The position numbers and the translations under genes are program-made. A stretch of DNA of 6,075 nucleotides from Methanobrevibacter sp. (GTDB lineage Archaea > Methanobacteriota > Methanobacteria > Methanobacteriales > Methanobacteriaceae): the NCBI GenBank assembly GCA_021442885.1, contig JABUVA010000016.1:37041-43115 (forward strand), written 5' to 3'. The first letter of the stretch is position 1. Each line of letters starts with the position of its first letter. Below the pieces are notes generated by a model. The model was not told the DNA's origin and searched no databases. It worked only from the letters and a program-made list of their open reading frames with translations. Below are positions 1 through 5,331 of this stretch, one piece after another.

Positions 1-18
1 TTTACAATAAAAAAAATT

Positions 19-37
19 ATTTAGACCTATTCTAAAT
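19..37. repeat. 7-bp inverted repeat upstream of mobB
   Basis: ATTTAGA (19-25) and TCTAAAT (31-37) are perfect inverted copies separated by 5 bases. A further TTCTAA lies at 55-60, just before the candidate TATA box. The position upstream of a promoter would suit an operator, possibly one sensing molybdate or tungstate given the genes downstream, but nothing in the sequence names a regulator. Short palindromes are common by chance in DNA this AT-rich. Confidence 0.25.
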
Positions 38-64
38 TTAATAATTAATAATGGTTCTAATAAA

Positions 65-73
65 TTATAAATA
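65..73 (+). promoter_or_regulatory. candidate TATA box for the mobB cluster
   Basis: TTATAAATA fits the archaeal TATA consensus and would place transcription start near position 92-97, leaving a leader of about 45 bases that includes the ribosome-binding site. A second AT-rich candidate (AATATATTAAA, about 105-115) is less suitable, because its predicted start would fall on or after the ribosome-binding site. The AT-rich background makes either call uncertain. Confidence 0.35.
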
Positions 74-128
74 TTTTCTTTTGATAATAATTATAATAAC
101 GAATAATATATTAAATACAAAGAAAAAT

Positions 129-134
129 GGGGAT
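129..134 (+). promoter_or_regulatory. ribosome-binding site of mobB
   Basis: GGGGAT lies 8 bases before the ATG at 143. It is the only G-rich run in the upstream region, so it supports that start codon. Confidence 0.6.
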
Positions 135-142
135 AAAATATT

Positions 143-850
143 ATGAAAGTAGTCTCAGTAGTAGGTAAAAAAAATAGTGGAAAAACATCCTTAACAATAA
201 AAATAATTAAATCACTAATAAAAAGAGGATATAAAGTAGCTACTATAAAACACTCACACCATACAATGGAAATGGATAAAGAGAATACAGACACATGGAA
301 ACATAAACAAGCAGGTTCCCAAGTAGTTGTTGGAATTGGATCTACAACTTTTTTCAATGTTAGAAATATAATAGAATTAGATAGACTACTATTCCTAATA
401 GATTTGATAGACGACATCGATTTTGTTGTAATAGAAGGATTTAAAAAATACAATTATCCAAAAATAGCTACATCACCAGAGGTAGTTGACGAATACACAA
501 TAAAAGAAGTTGACTCCTTTAAAATAACCTCTGAAGAAATTGAAGATTTAATAGATACAATAGAAGAGAAGAGCTATGGAATAACTAACACATTATACTT
601 AAATGAGTGCGGATATAATAATGGAGATGCAATAGCTAAAGAAATTATAAAAGGAAATATAAACACAGAAGAATTAGATTCTGTAGATGTATCATTATCA
701 GTAGATGAAAAAGTAGTTGGAGTAAATGAATTTGTAAGTGACTTTATGAAACAAACAATAATAGGAATGCTAAAAACATTAAACCTTAAAAACTTCGGTG
801 CAGAAGATTTAAATAAAGTTGAAATACTTATAAAAAATCGAGATGAATAA
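143..850 (+). CDS. mobB: MobB, molybdopterin-guanine dinucleotide biosynthesis GTPase, with extra C-terminal module
   Basis: P-loop GTP-binding protein of the MobB family, which acts with MobA in attaching GMP to molybdopterin for enzymes such as formate dehydrogenase; cytoplasmic. Visible motifs are Walker A G8-KKNS-G13-K14-T15, the KHSHH segment (36-40), DTWKHKQAG (50-58), and DFVVIEGFK (93-101), a conserved MobB segment in the Walker B position. The MobB core ends near residue 115. Residues 116-178 form an acidic linker containing a CGY...AKEIIKG segment (156-171). Residues 181-232 form a separate module that recurs twice in the next gene. At 235 residues it is longer than a bare MobB (about 165-175). 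The start is supported by GGGGAT 8 bases upstream. The following gene overlaps its last codons and moaA comes next, so an operon is likely. The MobB call is firm; the tail's function is unknown. Confidence 0.9.
   Translation: MKVVSVVGKKNSGKTSLTIKIIKSLIKRGYKVATIKHSHHTMEMDKENTDTWKHKQAGSQVVVGIGSTTFFNVRNIIELDRLLFLIDLIDDIDFVVIEGFKKYNYPKIATSPEVVDEYTIKEVDSFKITSEEIEDLIDTIEEKSYGITNTLYLNECGYNNGDAIAKEIIKGNINTEELDSVDVSLSVDEKVVGVNEFVSDFMKQTIIGMLKTLNLKNFGAEDLNKVEILIKNRDE
683..838 (+). other. C-terminal module of MobB, copy 1 of 3
   Basis: Residues 181-232 of MobB. Shared pattern with the two copies in the next gene: a beta strand like VSLSV, an acidic turn (DE or NE), then N-x-F-V/A, a segment resembling DFMKQTIIGMLKTLN, and a closing strand (VEILIKN). 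Copy 1 and copy 3 are closest: both have S-L-x-V near the start, N-x-F-V-S, M-K-x-x-I-x-G-M-x-K-x-L-N, and F-G before the last strand. Homology is judged by eye. Confidence 0.75.
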
Positions 851-1208
851 AATGGTAGATGCAAACTATAACAATGAAGAAATAGAACTTGTAGTTAATG
901 AAACAGAAATTGGATTAAATAAATTTGCAACTAGATTTTTAAAAGGCACATTAACAGGAATGATAAAATCACTTGAAACCAAAAATATATCTACAATTGA
1001 AACAGCTATTATTGATATTGCAAAAATAAATCCGAATAATATTAACACAGCTGAAATCTCATTAACTGTAAATGAAACTCCAATAAAAATAAATGATTTT
1101 GTAAGTGGAATTATGAAAGAAAGTATTTATGGAATGATAAAAGCTTTAAACACTGAAAAATTTGGTGTTAAGAAAATTGAAACCATAAATATAAAAATTA
1201 AAAAATGA
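843..1208 (+). CDS. small protein of two tandem MobB-tail modules, function unknown
   Basis: I do not recognise a named family. The 121 residues consist almost entirely of two copies of a module of about 50 residues: residues 12-61 and 69-120. Each has a strand (IELVV, ISLTV), then NET, then N-K-F-A or N-D-F-V, a helix ([13 protein letters not shown]) and a final strand rich in I. The same module ends MobB directly upstream. There is no P-loop, cysteine, signal peptide or membrane segment, so a small cytoplasmic protein is likely. The ATG at 843 overlaps the mobB end by 8 bases. An alternative ATG at 852 has GAGATGA (840-846) 5 bases upstream and may be the true start, giving 118 residues. 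moaA follows after 4 bases, so translation is probably coupled. A partner or accessory role in cofactor assembly is inferred from position only. Confidence 0.8.
   Translation: MNKMVDANYNNEEIELVVNETEIGLNKFATRFLKGTLTGMIKSLETKNISTIETAIIDIAKINPNNINTAEISLTVNETPIKINDFVSGIMKESIYGMIKALNTEKFGVKKIETINIKIKK
876..1205 (+). repeat. tandem protein modules, copies 2 and 3
   Basis: Copy 2 covers about 876-1025 and copy 3 about 1047-1205. They share L-x-V-N-E-T, N-x-F, G-M-I-K-x-L and an I-E-T near the closing strand. Copy 3 resembles the MobB tail more than copy 2 does. DNA identity is modest, so this is an old duplication, not a recent one. Confidence 0.7.
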
Positions 1209-1212
1209 TTTT

Positions 1213-2139
1213 ATGAAAACAATAACAGACCAATATCAAAGACCAATAATATCTTTAAGGATAACTTTAACAAATCTCTGCAACTTAAATTGTATATACT
1301 GCCATCATGATGGAATGGAAAGCTCAAAAGATGAAATGAGTGCTGATGAAATATATAAAATATGTGAAATTGCTAAAAACATTGGTGTTAAAAAAATAAG
1401 ACTGTCTGGTGGTGAACCATTAGTTAGAAAAGATATTGTTGAGATTATTGAAAAAATAGCTACTTTAGACTTTAAAGATATATCTTTAACAACAAATGGA
1501 GTTTTACTTGAAAAATATAGTGAAGATTTGAAAAAAGCAGGATTAAATCGTGTGAATGTGAGTCTAGATACTTTAAAACCAGATGTTTATCAGTTTATCA
1601 CTAAAAAAGATTATCTTGAAAAGGTTAAAAAAGGTATTGTTAAAGCTGTTGATGCTGGTCTTGACCCTGTTAAAATAAATATGGTTTTAATGAAAGGAAT
1701 TAATGAAGACGAAGTAGAAGAAATGTTTGAATTTTCAAAGAAATATGGAATAGTACTTCAATTAATAGAGCTTGTTGAAAGTGAAAACTGTGATGATGAT
1801 AAATTTAGTAAGGAATATCATTATAGTTTAGAATCTATTGAAGATGAATTAGCTAGTAGAGCAGACCATGTGAAAACTAGAAAGTTTATGCAAAGCCGTA
1901 AAAAATATTATATTGATGGTGGAGAAATCGAAGTTGTAAAACCAATGGACAATACTGATTTTTGCAAAAATTGTACTCGTCTTAGAATTACTCCAGATGG
2001 AAAAATTAAACCATGTTTACTTAGAAATGATAATTTAGTTGATCTTATCTCCCATATACGTAGAGGTGATAATGACAGTCAACTAAAAGAAAGATTCCTT
2101 ATAGGTATAAACAATAGAAAACCATACAATATGGAATAA
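1213..2139 (+). CDS. moaA: MoaA, GTP 3',8-cyclase (radical SAM), molybdenum cofactor biosynthesis
   Basis: Catalyses the first step of molybdopterin synthesis, the radical SAM rearrangement of GTP that leads, with MoaC, to cyclic pyranopterin monophosphate; cytoplasmic. The N-terminal radical SAM cluster motif is C23-x3-C27-x2-C30. SGGEP (65-69), TTNG (93-96) and SLDT (117-120) are the expected SAM-barrel motifs. The second, MoaA-specific cluster site is C251-x2-C254-x13-C268, within a [10 protein letters not shown] segment. The length of 308 residues suits an archaeal MoaA. It ends RKPYNME and lacks the double glycine that closes bacterial MoaA proteins, which I believe is usual for methanogen homologues. 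It starts 4 bases after the preceding stop with no strong Shine-Dalgarno sequence, which suggests coupling to the upstream gene. MoaC, MoaE, MoeA and MobA are not in this window. Confidence 0.95.
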   Translation: MKTITDQYQRPIISLRITLTNLCNLNCIYCHHDGMESSKDEMSADEIYKICEIAKNIGVKKIRLSGGEPLVRKDIVEIIEKIATLDFKDISLTTNGVLLEKYSEDLKKAGLNRVNVSLDTLKPDVYQFITKKDYLEKVKKGIVKAVDAGLDPVKINMVLMKGINEDEVEEMFEFSKKYGIVLQLIELVESENCDDDKFSKEYHYSLESIEDELASRADHVKTRKFMQSRKKYYIDGGEIEVVKPMDNTDFCKNCTRLRITPDGKIKPCLLRNDNLVDLISHIRRGDNDSQLKERFLIGINNRKPYNME

Positions 2140-2141
2140 AA

Positions 2142-2160
2142 CCTAATTCTTTTTATATTA
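2142..2160 (+). terminator. possible poly-T terminator after moaA
   Basis: CTTTTTATATT follows the moaA stop within about 20 bases. Archaeal termination can use such T-runs without a hairpin. The run is short and no stem is visible, so the call is weak. Confidence 0.25.
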
Positions 2161-2185
2161 ACTTGTAAAATTACTCTCAATATAT

Positions 2186-2252
2186 TTACCATCCCACAGT
2201 GTAGATTGTACCACCCCCTACTTTTATTATTCCTTTAACACTACCAATAATC
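2186..2252 (-). other. out-of-frame C-terminal remnant of the repeat protein
   Basis: On the minus strand, past the TAG at 2243-2241, the neighbouring reading frame runs open from the G4 run (2255-2252) for 21 codons to a TAA at 2188-2186. It encodes GSVKGIIKV followed by GGGTIYTVGW. The GGxIYT core matches the GGAIYT motif that recurs throughout the upstream protein. Removing one G from the G4 run joins the two frames and would give a protein of 543 residues instead of 525. Confidence 0.6.
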
Positions 2253-3818
2253 CCCACATCCACTAATGAAGGCTGTATTACCCTTATGTACTGCTGTGTT
2301 GCTTGTGAAAGTGGAATTTTTGTAAGTAAGACCATCATGAGTATAAATTGCACCACCCAAACTTTCTGCTCTGTTGTTTATGAAACTAGAATTTGTGGCA
2401 GTAACCATATTAGTGTAGATTGCACCACCATTAATACCTGCTTTGTTGTTTATGAAACTAGAATTTATCACACGAACACCACGAAACTCAACATCGATTG
2501 CACCACCAGAATAACCTGCTTTATTATTTGTGAAACTAGAATTTATCGCAGTAACACCATACCAACTACGAATTGCACCACCACAACCATAACCTGCACG
2601 ACAGTAATTGAAGGTTGAATTTATTACAGTAACATGACCTCTAGCATAAATTGCACCACTACTAAGTGCTGCTGTGATGTTGGTGAAACTAGAATTTATC
2701 ACAGTAACATTACCACAACCAGTGTAGATTGCACCACCATGACTTCCATCACTACGGAATTTATCACCATAATTTCCTGCTGTGATGTTGGTGAAACTAG
2801 AATTTATCACAGCAACATTACCACAACTGGTGAAGATTGCACCCCCACAATCATTTTTTGATTTAGTATTTTTAAAGATTGAATTTGTCACATTAATTTT
2901 TGATTTTCCATAAATTGCACCACCCTCACTCTTTACAGTTGTGTATATGAATGTTGAATCTGACACAGAAATATCTCCATGTCCAAAGATTGCACCACCA
3001 CTACCCATATTTGCTTTGATGTCTGTAAATGTTGAACCTGACACATAAATACGCCCATATCCAAAGATTGCACCACCACTACCTTTGTTTACAGCAGTAT
3101 TATTGAAAGTACATCTTTTCACAATAACATTACTTCTTCCATATATTGCACCTCCATCGACTTCTGCTATGAGGTTATTGAAATGACAATTATCTATATT
3201 TAATCCACTACTTTCATCAATAAATATTGCACCACCATTACCTTTAGCTTCGTTTGAAGTAAATATTGAGTTATTTATTTTTAAATCTGTGTTTTTAGCC
3301 CCATAAATAGCTCCGCCATTATCTGCAACATTATTTGAAAAGATACCATCATTTATAGATAAATCTGAATTCTGATTTACATAGACTGCACCACCTTGTC
3401 TATTTGCAGTATTGTCTGTGAAAGTACAGTTATCAATATTTACACTACACTTATAACCTCCATATATTGCACCACCATAATCTGATTTACCATTAATAAA
3501 AAGAATATTCATAAAAGATGCGCTGACCCCATCACTAATTGTAAATATGTTATTTTTACAATTACCATCAATTGTAGAGATGAGATTTGGATTATCTTTA
3601 GAAGCACCATTAATCTGGATGTTTTTATTAATATGAATTGTATTGCCTCCTAAAGATTGGTTAAAAGTAGCACCGTTTAAATTTAAAGTATCATTACTTG
3701 ATGTATTGTCAACCATTGTTTGTAAGTCTGTAAAACTATATGTATCATTAGCTGATACTGTTGATATAGATATTACAAATAAAAGCATTATTATTGCAAA
3801 AATGTAATTTTTATTCAC
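2241..3818 (-). CDS. secreted adhesin-like protein with beta-helix (GGAIY/FTNN) repeats
   Basis: Surface or secreted protein of the adhesin-like type common in gut Methanobacteriales; binding partner unknown. Residues 1-23 form a signal peptide (basic start, hydrophobic 5-18, probable cleavage after VSA23). Residues about 24-110 are the usual N-terminal cap (FTDLQTMVDN, INKNIQINGAS, a strand entering the first GGAIYG). From there to the end about 15 repeats of 20-36 residues follow, each pairing a GGAI or GGAV motif with an N-x-(S/T)-F-(T/I)-N strand, as in chlamydial Pmp-like parallel beta helices. N-x-S/T sequons are very frequent, so N-glycosylation is likely. The start is GTG at 3818, supported by AGGGGAA upstream. 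It is short for this class and shows no membrane anchor, S-layer domain or sortase-like tail, so it may be released or truncated. The final residues (FISGCGDYW) break the repeat pattern and a frameshift near the end is likely. Confidence 0.85.
   Translation of the reverse strand: MNKNYIFAIIMLLFVISISTVSANDTYSFTDLQTMVDNTSSNDTLNLNGATFNQSLGGNTIHINKNIQINGASKDNPNLISTIDGNCKNNIFTISDGVSASFMNILFINGKSDYGGAIYGGYKCSVNIDNCTFTDNTANRQGGAVYVNQNSDLSINDGIFSNNVADNGGAIYGAKNTDLKINNSIFTSNEAKGNGGAIFIDESSGLNIDNCHFNNLIAEVDGGAIYGRSNVIVKRCTFNNTAVNKGSGGAIFGYGRIYVSGSTFTDIKANMGSGGAIFGHGDISVSDSTFIYTTVKSEGGAIYGKSKINVTNSIFKNTKSKNDCGGAIFTSCGNVAVINSSFTNITAGNYGDKFRSDGSHGGAIYTGCGNVTVINSSFTNITAALSSGAIYARGHVTVINSTFNYCRAGYGCGGAIRSWYGVTAINSSFTNNKAGYSGGAIDVEFRGVRVINSSFINNKAGINGGAIYTNMVTATNSSFINNRAESLGGAIYTHDGLTYKNSTFTSNTAVHKGNTAFISGCGDYW
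2669..2846 (-). repeat. near-identical 70-bp repeat pair in the adhesin-like gene
   Basis: Bases 2669-2738 and 2777-2846 match with about 5 differences in 70, at an offset of 108 bases (36 codons). Both encode the segment around CGNV(A/T)VINSSFTNITA. Neighbouring repeats at 2373-2400, 2445-2470 and 2523-2550 also share TGAAACTAGAATTT at offsets of 72 and 78 bases. All offsets are multiples of three, so copy-number change would keep the frame. Confidence 0.85.
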
Positions 3819-3824
3819 TTTAAC

Positions 3825-3831
3825 TTCCCCT
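3825..3831 (-). promoter_or_regulatory. ribosome-binding site deciding the GTG start
   Basis: On the minus strand AGGGGAA lies 6 bases before the GTG at 3818-3816. It is the best Shine-Dalgarno match in the region and supports GTG, since the next ATG is codon 11, inside the signal peptide. Confidence 0.65.
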
Positions 3832-3863
3832 ATTTATAATTATTTAAAGATTTCTAAAAACTT

Positions 3864-3873
3864 ATTATATAAA
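3864..3873 (-). promoter_or_regulatory. TATA box of the adhesin-like gene
   Basis: The minus strand reads TTTATATAAT, a close match to the archaeal TATA consensus. Transcription would start near 3840-3845, giving a leader of about 25 bases that contains the AGGGGAA ribosome-binding site. The spacing is consistent with a gene transcribed on its own. Confidence 0.5.
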
Positions 3874-4090
3874 TATTATGTTTTTTAGGGAAAAAATAGT
3901 TGCTTATTCAATTATTGCCTAAACAATTAAATCAATACTATAAAATTATCATCAATATTTGAACAATTAAGTATACATATAAATAGTTACATTTAAGAGA
4001 AAAATAGGATGATATATTTCTGACAAAAGTTAATTAATAGCTATTTAACTAATAAAAAAATAGTTTAATTCTTAATTATAATTCTAATTT
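3874..4090. other. AT-rich intergenic region without genes
   Basis: I find no coding region, tRNA or clear RNA gene here. There are short repeats: AACAATTAA at 3922-3930 and 3962-3970 (40 bases apart), ATCAATA at 3931-3937 and 3951-3957 (20 bases apart), the palindrome CAATTATTG at 3909-3917 and AATAGCTATT at 4037-4046. They lie upstream of the adhesin-like gene's TATA box and downstream of fdhB. A TATA-like TATAAATAG on the plus strand (about 3979-3986) has no gene behind it. Confidence 0.5.
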
Positions 4091-4126
4091 TAAAAAAAAA
4101 AGAAAAATAAGATAAAAATCTTATTT
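4091..4126 (-). terminator. hairpin plus T-run terminator of the fdhAB operon
   Basis: On the minus strand AAATAAGAT (4126-4118) pairs with ATCTTATTT (4113-4105) around a 4-base loop, a 9-bp perfect stem. It is followed by a T-rich run (TTCTTTTTTTTTT) over about 4104-4092. The stem contains the TAA stop of fdhB (4123-4121). Stem pairing is weak because it is AT-rich, but the long T-run alone suits archaeal termination. Confidence 0.75.
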
Positions 4127-5326
4127 ATTATCTTTTTCTGGATACTCAGTAAATGGAATTGGTTGATTAGTTTTAAATCCACTAACATAACCATATACAT
4201 CTTTAACTTTGTTGTTAACTGTGCTCCATAACTTTGCAACAGGAATTTCACAAGGACATACTTCACTACATTGTCCGCAATTAGTACATGCATCAACCAT
4301 ATGAACCATACGTGTTAAATGGAAGAATGGAGCTGCAGGAGTGTATCCGCCAGGAACCCATTCAGGACCTTCAGCTTCAAGACAGCAGTCATCACAGAAA
4401 CATAATGGGCATGCTTCACGACAACCATAACATTTCATACATCTACGGAATTCATCTTCATAAGCATGGAATGCATCAATGATATCTCCAGTAGTTACTT
4501 CATAATCTTTTTCTTTTTTAGCTACAGAATTTTTAAGCATAGAGTTTTTAATGTTATCTCTGATTTTAATACCTTTTTCTTCTGCTTCAGCAGTTTCAAT
4601 TACACCTGCTTCAACAACTTTGTCCATAATAGCTGCACCTTTTTCACTAAATACTTCAACAAAAGTTGCTTTGCCTTCAAGAGGTCCAATAACACCCCAG
4701 TTACCTAACGCAACATCAGCATTAGATGGTATTTTAAGAATACATCTTTGACAGTTGTCTCTTCTGCCCATTCCTTCTTTTTCAAGTTCACTGATTTTGA
4801 AACCTCTTTTATCCCCATTAGCAGTTTCAAAAATAAGTTCACCATTGGAAATTTCTTCTTTAACAACCTCTTTAGGATCCATTTCGTAAATGTCTTCTAT
4901 CATTTTGATAGTAGGAACAGGAGACATAGTTCCACCACAATTGAGACCAATCATAATTACGTTGTCTTCGATGATTTTTCCTTTTTTCATTAACTCAGTA
5001 ATGGTCATTGCATCACAGGGTTTACATGTAACTGCAATTTTTATATCACGAGCACCATCAAGATATTTAGAAACAAATTTAGCTAAGTTTAAAGTTCCAC
5101 AGTGAATGGAGCCTGCAGATTTAATTACATCTTTAGGGTCAGTTATGAGACATGGTACTGCATCATAAATGTCACTTCCTTGTTCAACTGCAACAACTGC
5201 ATCAACTATGTTGTTTTCTAATAAGTATTCCATTATAGTTGTTACTACTCCGCCATATTCCCCTTTTTTATTAATATCCTCTTTAGCAGAATATGCATAA
5301 CATTTATCACCTACATTTACAACCAT
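4121..5326 (-). CDS. fdhB: FdhB, F420-reducing formate dehydrogenase beta subunit
   Basis: Takes electrons from formate oxidation in FdhA and reduces coenzyme F420, which supplies methanogenesis; cytoplasmic FdhAB complex, probably with FAD. It belongs to the FrhB family. Family features: V-T-C101-K-P-C104-D, L-N-C130-G-G, G-R-R-D-N-C192-Q-R-C195, and A-L-G-N-W (206-210). Two [4Fe-4S] ferredoxin motifs follow: C296-x2-C299-x2-C302-x3-C306-P and C347-x2-C350-x2-C353-x3-C357-P. Between them is an additional cysteine cluster (C309, C311, C314, C315). At 401 residues it has about the usual full FdhB length and looks intact. It starts 5 bases after the fdhA stop, with GAGGAG inside the fdhA end, so the two subunits are made from one message. 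The same fold serves F420-reducing hydrogenase (FrhB), but the neighbouring FdhA settles the assignment. Confidence 0.95.
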   Translation of the reverse strand: MVVNVGDKCYAYSAKEDINKKGEYGGVVTTIMEYLLENNIVDAVVAVEQGSDIYDAVPCLITDPKDVIKSAGSIHCGTLNLAKFVSKYLDGARDIKIAVTCKPCDAMTITELMKKGKIIEDNVIMIGLNCGGTMSPVPTIKMIEDIYEMDPKEVVKEEISNGELIFETANGDKRGFKISELEKEGMGRRDNCQRCILKIPSNADVALGNWGVIGPLEGKATFVEVFSEKGAAIMDKVVEAGVIETAEAEEKGIKIRDNIKNSMLKNSVAKKEKDYEVTTGDIIDAFHAYEDEFRRCMKCYGCREACPLCFCDDCCLEAEGPEWVPGGYTPAAPFFHLTRMVHMVDACTNCGQCSEVCPCEIPVAKLWSTVNNKVKDVYGYVSGFKTNQPIPFTEYPEKDNK

Positions 5327-5331
5327 TTTAA

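Noticed and set aside
91..453. Minus-strand ORF of 120 residues opposite mobB
   Set aside because: It lies antisense to the firmly identified MobB P-loop region, and its hydrophobic, Phe/Ile/Ser-rich translation is typical of the reverse of a Lys/Glu-rich gene.
2373..2846. Regularly spaced repeats that could suggest a CRISPR array
   Set aside because: The intervals vary (72, 78, 108 bases), are multiples of three, and encode the GGAIY/FTNN protein repeats; the repeats are imperfect and there are no unique spacers.
2286..2861. Plus-strand ORFs of 110 and 75 residues with repeated CTT and ETRIY segments
   Set aside because: They are antisense shadows of the repeats in the minus-strand adhesin-like gene; they have no ribosome-binding site, and the opposite frame has a signal peptide, RBS and promoter.
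3869..3920. Tiny plus-strand ORF starting near 3878
   Set aside because: It has only about 14 codons, no ribosome-binding site, and lies over the promoter of the opposite gene.
4006..4022. GGATGAT ... CTGA resembling C and D boxes of a guide RNA
   Set aside because: The C box is imperfect, the spacing is far too short for a guide, and no C'/D' boxes are present.
4288..5105. Several plus-strand ORFs of 64-81 residues inside fdhB
   Set aside because: All are antisense to FdhB, whose cysteine motifs and length leave no doubt about the coding strand.
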